Positions 8,030-15,692 of a stretch of 38,671 bases of DNA are shown piece by piece; the first letter of the stretch is position 1, and each line of letters begins with the position of its first letter. The position numbers were made by a program, and so were the translations under genes. Below the pieces are notes generated by a model that saw nothing but the letters and a program-made list of their open reading frames with translations, was not told the DNA's origin and made no database searches. The DNA comes from Chitinophagaceae bacterium (lineage in GTDB: Bacteria; Bacteroidota; Bacteroidia; Chitinophagales; Chitinophagaceae). The DNA lies in NCBI GenBank assembly GCA_014879545.1, contig JACSRV010000090.1, positions 1 through 38,671 of the forward strand. The letters run 5' to 3'.

Positions 8030-9260
8030 ATTCTGTGGCTACTATTTTATAGATCTTGTCGCCCGGGCGCACCTTGCGGGCCACCGGCACTGCCACCGCA
8101 TTGCCTTTCTCGGCACGATCCACGGGGCCATTGTTTACGTGTATGCGTTCCACCTGCTGAGAAATGATGCCTGTTACAGGGCCTATTAGCATTAGCTCAT
8201 CGCCCACGGCCAGTGCACCCTGCTCCAGCACGAACTCAGCTACCGACAGGCGCGGGTAGAACTTTACTGCCTTACCCAACAGTATCTTCTTGCGCGTAGC
8301 CGCCGATCCGTCCACGTCGCTCCACTCGCCCAGTTGCCGCCCCATGTAATACCCATCCCAGAAGCCCCGATTGAACACCGTGGCCAGCTCTTCTTTCCAC
8401 GCCAGCGCCTTTTCGCGGGTATAGGTGCCTGCTTCCAGCGCTTCGGCAGCGGCTTTGTAACACTTCACAGTAGTGTACACATAGTCGGCAGAGCGGCCTC
8501 GGCCTTCAATTTTCAGTACCGATACACCCGCATCTGCTACCCTGTCCAGAATGTCAATGGTGCACAGGTCTTTCGCGCTCATGATGTATTCATTGTCTAT
8601 CACCAGCTCCTTGCCATTGTCCAGGTCTTTTACCTCGTAACGGTGGCGGCAATTCTGCACGCATGCACCCCTGTTGGCCGATGAATTATTGGAGTCGAGG
8701 CTCAGGTAGCACTTGCCCGACACTGCCATGCACAAAGCTCCGTGTGCAAATACTTCAATACGCATCAGCTCGCCCTTCGGGCCGCGTATGTCGCGCTCGC
8801 GTATCTGGTTCACCATACTCTTTACCTGTGTCAGCGTCAGCTCGCGCGACAGCACCACAAGGTCGGCATAGGCGCTGTAAAACTCTACAGTGTCTATGTT
8901 GGTTACATTAGCCTGCGTGCTTATGTGCAGGCTCATGCCCTGCTTGCGGCACTCGTTTATTACTGCGAAGTCAGCGGCAATAACCGCGTCGGTACCGGCC
9001 GCCTTTGCCGCTGCTATGATGCCCGACAGCAATTGTTTGTCGTGGTCATACATGGTGGTGTTTAGCGTCACGTAGGTGCGCATGCCATGTTTGCGACACT
9101 TGGCCACAATGGTGGGTATGTCTTCAGTGGTCAGCGACGCCGCCGACTTCACCCGCATATTCAGTTGCTCCACCCCGAAGTAGATAGAATCAGCACCCGC
9201 CTGTATGGCCGCTGCCAGGCTCTCCCAACTGCCCACCGGGGCCATTACTTCCATTCTCAT
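8022..9260 (-). CDS. trhP: peptidase U32 family protein, TrhP/YegQ-like tRNA hydroxylation protein
   Basis: A 412-residue U32 protein. From memory it follows E. coli TrhP (YegQ) closely: N-terminal ELLSPAG-type start (MEVMAPVGSWESL), STQANVTN, VVLSRELTL, then HGALCMAVSGKC and GACVQNCR. Cys177, Cys184, Cys200 and Cys204 form the conserved cysteine set that holds an Fe-S cluster in characterised U32 hydroxylases. TrhP makes 5-hydroxyuridine at tRNA position 34 using prephenate. The KIEGRGRSADYV motif and a C-terminal beta-barrel (about 330-412) are present. Despite the name, these proteins are not shown to be peptidases in this role. Overlap with a ferredoxin gene is notable. RlhA and UbiU/V relatives are the main alternatives. 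Confidence 0.85.
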   Translation of the reverse strand: MRMEVMAPVGSWESLAAAIQAGADSIYFGVEQLNMRVKSAASLTTEDIPTIVAKCRKHGMRTYVTLNTTMYDHDKQLLSGIIAAAKAAGTDAVIAADFAVINECRKQGMSLHISTQANVTNIDTVEFYSAYADLVVLSRELTLTQVKSMVNQIRERDIRGPKGELMRIEVFAHGALCMAVSGKCYLSLDSNNSSANRGACVQNCRHRYEVKDLDNGKELVIDNEYIMSAKDLCTIDILDRVADAGVSVLKIEGRGRSADYVYTTVKCYKAAAEALEAGTYTREKALAWKEELATVFNRGFWDGYYMGRQLGEWSDVDGSAATRKKILLGKAVKFYPRLSVAEFVLEQGALAVGDELMLIGPVTGIISQQVERIHVNNGPVDRAEKGNAVAVPVARKVRPGDKIYKIVATEYA

Positions 9261-9283
9261 AATATTCGCTCAAAAAAATCGGG

Positions 9284-9291
9284 CAAAGATA
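9284..9291 (-). promoter_or_regulatory. -7 promoter element for the U32-ferredoxin operon
   Basis: Minus strand reads TATCTTTG, a perfect TAnnTTTG match ending 24 bases before the U32 start codon at 9260. No convincing -33 element was found. Confidence 0.5.
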
Positions 9292-9330
9292 TTTTTCAGG
9301 AATGGTAGTGAAGGTGACGGTGGTCAGGAT

Positions 9331-9383
9331 GATGCATAACAAAATAAGCCGGGTTTACTCCCCGGCTTATTTTGTTATGCATC
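9331..9383. terminator. 23-bp perfect hairpin, probable bidirectional terminator
   Basis: Positions 9331-9353 pair without mismatch with 9361-9383 around a 7-base loop. The GC core (AAGCCGGG/CCCGGCTT) is followed by a T-rich ATTTTGTTAT arm in both directions, so it can end transcription of the lipase-like gene that stops at 9391 on the minus strand. The length of the perfect stem is unusual for a simple terminator. Confidence 0.8.
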
Positions 9384-9390
9384 AACAGTT

Positions 9391-10701
9391 TTATTGGAAC
9401 ATTGTGCTGAATGAGTTGTTATTGAGCCCCTTGCCTGTAGTATCATAGTTCACGATATTGGTGGGTACGCATTTGCCTGAGAAGAAAGGAGCATCCAGGT
9501 TCAGCACTCGTTGTGTGGCCCGCTGAAATGAATCAATGCCAAAGAAAACTGCATAAGCAGGTACGTGTTGGTATAATACTTCAGTAAGGAAACCGACACT
9601 ATTTTTTGTGGTGTCTCCCGCAGGGTTGTAATAGTTGGAAGTAAATCCTATGACACGCGAGGGGTACAATTGGGTCAACCGTTCATTTGTTGCTACAGTG
9701 TCAACTTTCGGAAGCAGCTTTTTCCAGGGGGGCAGCACGTCTGAAAATGGCTTTACATAACTGTCGCTGTCATAAAGATTTGGGATCTGCACCAGCATAC
9801 CCGGTTCAAAGCCATGGGGTACCATATCGAGGGTATTCCAAACCCTAAAGGTGTTGTTGCCAAGAACTCTGTTGTAGTATGCTGAGAAGCTGTCATTGCC
9901 GGGTGTTGCACCAGCCATAGCCAGTACATTGATGTTCATTGGGATTTTGATCTTTTTTGTGATGTTGATCATGTCGCTAAGCAGCAGTGCGTACGTAGGC
10001 GATAGTGCGCCACCCAGGCTATGACCGGTAACCCAAAGATTTAGCGGGTTTCGATAAACCCACTTTTGGAATTCGGCTTGGATGCCAAGGAAAACAGCTG
10101 CAGGCATCGGTGTGCCGGCGGTATTTGCACCTAATCTGGTTGCAAGTATAGCCAACCCCGTTGCAGTGCCCAGCGTGATACGTTTCGAAGAGTCAACATC
10201 ATTGTTGGTAGCCCATGGTATCGTTTTGAGCAGGTCAAAGTCTTCAAACATCCAGTCTGCTATTGACTTTTCATTGGTTCCTGCAATTGCTACTACGTAG
10301 TTGTTTGTGCTGTCCTGTCGTGCGATGTACATTGTATTAAGGGCCTTCTTATCTATTTTAAAGACGATTGGCCCCCAAATGCGCGTCCAATTTCCGATGA
10401 GACCTCGCACACCGGCATCTCCAAGTACGCTGTCAATAGCCTGCTGTGTGAGCACCTGAATCTGTGGGGTATCTATTCCGTTATACTGAGCACTGATGTT
10501 AGATAAAATGCTATGACAGAATATCTGTTGCATAGGTGTGTATGCCGCTGTTGGCTGTGTGATCTGAGTCTTGTCTTTCTTTTTCTGCTCCGAATTGTTG
10601 CAGGACGAACCGGTCAGTAAGGTCAATGCTGTGAGCGTGATGAGTGAACTGGTGCGTACGCTACGCACTATCCCGCGCAGGGATGCGTTGGTGTGTTTCA
10701 T
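9391..10701 (-). CDS. lipase class 3-like lipoprotein
   Basis: A 436-residue alpha/beta hydrolase. The N terminus is a lipoprotein signal ending at Cys34 (LLTGSSC). The nucleophile elbow is GHSLGG with Ser228. Asp292 (NTLDMVPH) and His379 (YQHVPAY) are likely triad partners. The IAGTN segment (139-143) fits the oxyanion-loop GT motif of class 3 lipases. It should act on lipid or ester substrates at the cell envelope; the substrate is unknown. The start is set at the ATG at 10701, the codon that begins the signal, rather than the first in-frame methionine at 10767. Terminators lie on both sides, so it is probably transcribed alone. Confidence 0.82.
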   Translation of the reverse strand: MKHTNASLRGIVRSVRTSSLITLTALTLLTGSSCNNSEQKKKDKTQITQPTAAYTPMQQIFCHSILSNISAQYNGIDTPQIQVLTQQAIDSVLGDAGVRGLIGNWTRIWGPIVFKIDKKALNTMYIARQDSTNNYVVAIAGTNEKSIADWMFEDFDLLKTIPWATNNDVDSSKRITLGTATGLAILATRLGANTAGTPMPAAVFLGIQAEFQKWVYRNPLNLWVTGHSLGGALSPTYALLLSDMINITKKIKIPMNINVLAMAGATPGNDSFSAYYNRVLGNNTFRVWNTLDMVPHGFEPGMLVQIPNLYDSDSYVKPFSDVLPPWKKLLPKVDTVATNERLTQLYPSRVIGFTSNYYNPAGDTTKNSVGFLTEVLYQHVPAYAVFFGIDSFQRATQRVLNLDAPFFSGKCVPTNIVNYDTTGKGLNNNSFSTMFQ

Positions 10702-10814
10702 GCTTTTGTTTTTATGGTTAAAAGAGAAAGTGTGACGTAAAAGAAATAAATCTAATTGAATAATCATAGGGAAAAGCAGTTATTTCTTTGTCCCTCTATG
10801 TAGCTTGTAGCAAT

Positions 10815-10850
10815 TAAAAGAGGCCACAGCGTTGCTGTAGCCTCTTTGTG
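10815..10850 (-). terminator. intrinsic terminator after the T9SS repeat gene
   Basis: On the minus strand an AAGAGGC stem with one mismatch, continued by ACAGC/GCTGT around a 3-base loop, is followed by TTTTAATT. It lies between the stop of the T9SS repeat gene (10886) and the lipase start (10701). Confidence 0.7.
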
Positions 10851-10885
10851 AAAATTGATAGAGTGACTATAAATAGGGGTTGGAC

Positions 10886-12560
10886 TTATTGTTTTCTGAT
10901 AAATCTGGTTGATGCACGGACGCCTGTTTCTTCAGTAGTCTCGAGGATGTAGATGCCCGGTGCAAGGTTGCCGACCGCTACTTCAAATTGCCGGCTGCCC
11001 GGCGTAAGTGTCTCAGTTACATGTACTCGTCCTGCTATGTCAGTTATGCGGAAGGACGCGAGCGTCGAGCCAACAGCCGCAACATGCAGTATGTTCTCTG
11101 CAGGGTTTGGGGACAGGTGCACTGAGGGATGGCGGTCAGTAACAGGCACGAATAGTGTAGGCGTAGTGTCAACGGGTACAGGGTTGGTTCCATACTTCAG
11201 CAGTGTAAAGTCATTGTTGTTATCGTCAAACGTGGACCACGCCCCTATATAGATGTTGTTGCCGCCGTCTATGCCAATGTGCCTGCCAAAGTCCATGCTG
11301 CCCGATGATGTGCCGTTGAAGAAGGCGTTCCATATAAGCGCGCCCGATTCATCCTAGCCCAGGGTGGTCACATCATCCAGCGTAGGCGCTGAAAGTCGGG
11401 TGCGGCCTGTTACTATAATATTTCCGGCGGTCTCGGTGGTCATGTGAAATGGCATGGCGATCTGATTGTCCCTCATGAATGACTTCCTCCAAAGTCTTAC
11501 ACCGGTATTGTTGAGCAGTATAGTAGTGATGCCCTCAGATGTGCCGCACGCCAGCGCAATGTTACCGGATGGGGTGAGGCTGATAGGTTGTTTGAACAGT
11601 GTGCCTGTGTTGGATCCCAGGTAGTTATATTGCCACACACCGTTCCCGTTGGTGCGAGTTTGATGACTGTGACGCTATCTGTGCTCAGCGACAGGGCATC
11701 GGTCTGGCCGGATATGTATGCGTTGTTGTCATTGTCTGTAATGATCATCATGCCTATGTCGTTGCCGTAGCCTGTGCCATTGTGCCGATGCACCCAAAGT
11801 TCGGTGCCGGTTGCTGAATACTTGACCGTAGTGATGTCGAAACCGGTAGGTACACCACCAATTATGCCGCGGCTTCGACCTGTGACCAAGACATTGAGGT
11901 CGCGGTCTAAAGCCAGATCGGCCGCATAGTCATCAGAATTGTAGGCGGCATTGTTATAGGTGCGGCGCCATGCTGTGTCGCCGTTTTCCTTCACCTTTAT
12001 CACTACATAATCTGTGTTGAAAGAAGGTGCGCTGAAGTTGGTGGTGCCTGCGCAGATGTAGATGTTGCCTGCGGTGTCTGTAATGAGATCTGATATTTCT
12101 TCCACGATATTATTGGTTGTGTCGGTCAGCGTCTTCTCCCATATCAGAGAGCCGTCAGTATGTTTCAGTTTACGCAGCAGGATGCGGTTTTGCATAGCAT
12201 CGTCCTTGCGTTCGTTGAATGCTGTGAGTACGTTTCCGTCTTTCGCCTTTACGGTCTTTCCAGCAAACAATTGAAACCCGTCCTGCGCAAAACGTTTGTC
12301 TTTCCAACTTAGGGTTCCGTCAGTTGCAATTCTGGTGGTTAGTACCAATGGAGTGAGGGTGCTACCTGCTGTAGAGTCTTGTGAGTTGCCGGTGAGGATT
12401 GAGTTTCCCCAGCGGTCTGTATACATGTCGCGAACCATGTCGGTGCGTTGGGACGTGCCGTCTATACGGGTTATCCAGCTGTGGGTGAGGGTGGTTTGTG
12501 CGTTCGATGAGATGCCTGCAATGCATAGTGCTGCGGCGAGCGTAATGGTGATCTTTTCAT
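10886..12560 (-). pseudogene. T9SS-exported beta-propeller-like repeat protein, interrupted
   Basis: Three open segments add up to one protein of about 558 residues. An ATG at 12560 followed by a signal peptide (ITITLAAALCIAGISSNAQ) can be read only if one A is added to the A4 run at 12554-12557. Repeats of the type GNIYICAGTTN / GTELWVHRHNGTG follow, SBBP/propeller-like units of about 50 residues. The frame then changes at about 11649, where adding one T to the TT pair on the plus strand restores KLAP-NGNGVWQYN. An in-frame TAG at 11354-11356 stands where a parallel repeat has Tyr. The last part ends in a T9SS type A sorting domain (LSPNPAENILHV to GIYILETTEETG...RFIRKQ). Sequence error is a real alternative to decay. 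Confidence 0.75.
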
Positions 12561-12679
12561 GATTTCTGGTTAAATTTTGTGCAACATTCGTAAGGTAAAG
12601 AGTGACTACTTACAGGAATTCTGATGAAGGCGGAAAATCTGCCGACGAAATGGGATTAGTCAGTTTTTTGTGATGGTTG

Positions 12680-14829
12680 TTAATAGTTGAGTGTGATGCC
12701 GGCGCCAAGGCCCATGTCACTATCGTAGTGGGTAGATATGCCAAAATACTTTGTGACAATGTAACGCAGACCCACCATGTATTCAAGGTCTGAGTTGGCC
12801 ATGAGGTTCATGCGCAGACGGGCGGTTACCGGAATGTCCTCACGCATCAGCGACAGGCGGAAGATGCCGTTCATGTCCAGCCGGGCGTCAGCGGTCACCA
12901 GCATGGGCAGTGTGTATTGTACCCCCATACATGCCACGCCTCTGTTGTTCTTTGTGTTGCGCTGCCCGAATATGGTGCGTTCGCTGTGCAGGTCCATAGT
13001 TCGGTATCTGAAGTCCCATCCAACGTATGGGAACCAGAATTGCATGCGGCCCAGGTAGCGGCCTATATGGCTTTCGCTCTCATAACCCATCATGGCGTTG
13101 GTGCCCAGTCGCCATTCGGTCTGCAGCTTGTAGCGGGTATTGGCCAGCATCAGTTCGCCATCACTGCCGCTCGATTCCAGCGCCACGCGCCCCATCAGGT
13201 GTATTTGCCTGTCGTCGGCATAGATCTTTCTCACCGATCGGTCAGGGTCCGGTATCTCGGGATTGGGTGGCGAATCCTGATAGGAGAATATTCGTCCCAT
13301 GCCACTCATCATGTGGTAGAGTATGTGGCAGTGAAAGAACCAGTCGCCGCTCTCGGTTGCCGCGAATTCGATGGTGTCGGTTTCCATGGGCATAATATCG
13401 AGCACTGTTTTGAGGGGTGCGTACGCGCCTTGCCCGTTCACCACCCTGAAGAAATGGCCGTGCAGGTGCATGGGGTGGCGCATCATAGTGCCGTTGTAAA
13501 GGACTATGCGGATGTTCTCCCCCTTGCGTATGAGTATCTTGTCGGTCTCTGAAACCGTACGGTTATTGATACTCCATACATAGCGGTTCATGCTTCCGGT
13601 AAGCCTGAAGGAGAGCGTTCGGGTAAGTGCCTGCGGAAGGGTAGTGCTGTCGGGCGAGCGAAGCATGGTGTAGTTGAGCGTCGTGATGGGTGCCGTGGCC
13701 GGATCGTTCACTTCGGGATACATCACGGTATTCATATCCATTATCTGGTCGTGCATCTGCATGCCCATATCGTTCATGTCGCCGTTCATTTTCATCATTC
13801 CATTCATCATTTTCATGCCCTCGAAGTATTGCAGGCGCGGTAGGTGGGGGGCTTCAACGTCAGCTCCCGTTCCCAGCCACATTGTGGTGCTGCGTGTCCG
13901 GTCTTCGGTCGTGGCCCGGAACTCGCCCCGGCCGATGTCGGGAATCTTCACAATAAGGTCGTAGGTTTCAGAGACGCCCACGATGAGCCGGTCTACATGA
14001 ACAGGCTGAACGTCTTTTCCGTCAGACGCTACCACATCAAAGCCGCCGGGGTAGGTGAGCCAGAAATAGGAAGAGGAGCTTCCGTTTATGACCCTAAGCC
14101 GAAGTTTGTCGCCCGCCTGCGGAGTGGTAAGAGAAGATGTATCTCTGCCATTAATAAGTACCCTGTCGTAGGCTACGTCGCTCACGTCCATAGCCAGCAT
14201 ACGTTTCCACTCATTGGTTACCTTGGTGCCGAAATATCCTTCCTTTATGGCCTGCGCGTAGTTTTGGGTGCTGCCCTTTTTTATGCCATACCAGTCGGTG
14301 GCGGCATAAAGACTGCGGTGTACCTGGTGCGGGTTTTCGTCTGTCCAGTCGCTCAGTACTACTGTTTTTTCGTTCATAGGTGCCTGTTCTCGCGGATGAA
14401 TGATGAACGCGCCGTACATGCCGCTTTGTTCTTGCATGGTTGTGTGCGAATGGTACCAGTAGGTCCCGTTCTGCACTAACGGGAACTCAAAGGTGTGCGT
14501 TGAGTGGGCTTTTATAGGGGCTGTGGTGAGGTAAGAGACGCCGTCATACCGGTTGGGGAGAATGAGTCCGTGCCAGTGTACAGAGGTTTCCGTTCCCAGC
14601 GTGTTGTGTACATGTATCTCGGCAGTATCCCCTTCGATAAAGTGCAGTTCAGGCCCGGGTATCGATCCGTTTATGGCAATTGCCGGCCGGGGCTTCTGGT
14701 AAATTTGGCCATTGTGTCGCTTATGTACAGGTGGTACACAACCCTGCGTGGAGCGGATGGAACTACCTGCGATTTTGCGCAAAAGGGTGCCAGTGCGGAC
14801 AGCAGTACCGCAGCTATGATCGCTTTCAT
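12680..14829 (-). CDS. copA: multicopper oxidase, CopA family, with C-terminal barrel-like extension (apparent frameshift)
   Basis: Periplasmic copper-resistance oxidase. All copper motifs are present: HWHGL, HSHTTMQEQSGMYG, HPMHLHGHFF and HCHILYHMMSGM (type 1, 2 and 3 ligands). A Met-rich insert (13750-13820) fits Cu(I) binding. After the cupredoxin domains, about 190 residues of beta-strand character resemble the CopB outer-membrane copper protein. The true start is the ATG at 14829, which opens a signal peptide (AIIAAVLLSALAPFCAKSQ) and VVYHLYISDTM. That segment joins the oxidase frame only if one A is restored near 14694-14695. Without it the long open frame begins with meaningless sequence from 14899. 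The symbol means the oxidase CopA, not the ATPase. It is the last gene of the copper cluster. Confidence 0.87.
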
Positions 14830-14868
14830 ATAAGAAGATTATTGTTGGATTGCGAGACTTTCGCTTGG

Positions 14869-15318
14869 TTACTTTATCGTTTCGGATACATTGCCGCAAG
14901 ACAGCATTGATTTTCCGTAGTAGGGATTTCTGATGGTGGCTTCATTACTTAGCCAGTACGCTTTTTTCATAGGGCAGTACATTTTGTAAACTGTGGTGCC
15001 TGCAGGATGTGCCGCTTTTACTGCTGCTGCCATCTCCTCAGAGACAGTGGCGAAGAGGCTGCGCTGTTTATCAAGTGAGGTTGCTGTGGCAAGGGAGCGA
15101 CTGCCCGAAACGAGGGCGCTTCGGCCAGGCTCCGGGATAGATGGTGCGGCCTTCTCGATCTCGTGCATGAGGTCTGCTGATCGGTGTGTCACCATCGCCT
15201 CGTTCCCGCTGATCAGCGCCTCTTTTACATTATAGTAGGCTGGGAGTACATTAGATATCTGCTGGGCGGATACTTGCAACGCGCCGGAGCAAAGCAGTAA
15301 AGTGAATATCTGTTTCAT
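14869..15318 (-). CDS. DUF3347 domain exported protein of the copper cluster
   Basis: A 149-residue protein with signal peptide residues 1-19 (KQIFTLLLCSGALQVSAQQ). The mature part matches the DUF3347 pattern: YYNVKEALISGN, a helical middle with LDKQRSLFATVSEEM, and the hallmark YKMYCPMKKAYWLSNEATIRNPYYGKSMLSCG. The two cysteines and nearby Met/His side chains suit binding of a soft metal. Family members occur with copper/cobalt efflux genes in Bacteroidota, and some are fused to CusB-type adaptors. The start is the ATG at 15318, which begins the signal. It lies 39 bases before the oxidase and 41 after the HMA gene. Confidence 0.9.
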   Translation of the reverse strand: MKQIFTLLLCSGALQVSAQQISNVLPAYYNVKEALISGNEAMVTHRSADLMHEIEKAAPSIPEPGRSALVSGSRSLATATSLDKQRSLFATVSEEMAAAVKAAHPAGTTVYKMYCPMKKAYWLSNEATIRNPYYGKSMLSCGNVSETIK

Positions 15319-15359
15319 GTTGCTTGATTGTTTGATGTTACCGGGTTGTTTTTTTTCTA

Positions 15360-15572
15360 TCAACTGATTGGAGTAGCGTTATATCCTGCTTGTTTCACTG
15401 CCTCTATTACCTGTGCCTCGGTAGCTTCGGTCACTGTTACTGTGAGTATCCGGTCGGGATGTTGGAGGTCTACATGCCAGTTGTTTTCGCCTACTATTTC
15501 ATTCAGGAAGGGCATAGCCTTTGTTTGGCAGCCGTTGCATTTAATGGTTGTCTTGAATTTTAAAGTGCTCAT
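15360..15572 (-). CDS. HMA-domain copper chaperone
   Basis: A 70-residue heavy-metal-associated domain with ferredoxin-like beta-alpha-beta-beta-alpha-beta order. The metal-binding loop is KCNGCQTK (Cys-Asn-Gly-Cys), and the end VIEAVKQAGYNATPI is typical of the last helix and strand. It should carry Cu(I) in the cytosol to the neighbouring P-type ATPase. The ATG at 15572 is chosen because it starts STLKFKTTIKC; earlier codons to 15617 are open but lie in the promoter region. A separate promoter appears to precede it in the 120-base gap after the ATPase gene. Confidence 0.92.
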   Translation of the reverse strand: MSTLKFKTTIKCNGCQTKAMPFLNEIVGENNWHVDLQHPDRILTVTVTEATEAQVIEAVKQAGYNATPIS

Positions 15573-15614
15573 TGTTACTTGTTTTAAATGTTTTATAGAA
15601 TCGGTTTGATATTG

Positions 15615-15654
15615 CAAATTTCGAGAGTGTTATAGCGGGTATTGTTACACAATT
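15615..15654 (-). promoter_or_regulatory. putative copper-responsive promoter of the HMA gene
   Basis: On the minus strand the 10-mer AATTGTGTAA (15654-15645) is followed after 11 bases by ATAAC and after another 10 by TTTGC. The ATPase gene has the same three blocks at identical spacing. The TTTG matches the 3' half of a Bacteroidota -7 element whose TA is missing, as expected of an activator-dependent promoter. Confidence 0.55.
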
Positions 15655-15692
15655 CGGCTAATGATTTACAATCTTTTCGCTACTTGTTGTGT

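Noticed and set aside
14830-14899. N-terminal extension of the multicopper oxidase frame
   Set aside because: It has no signal peptide and lies upstream of the better start at 14829, in the gap after the DUF3347 gene; it results from the frameshift.
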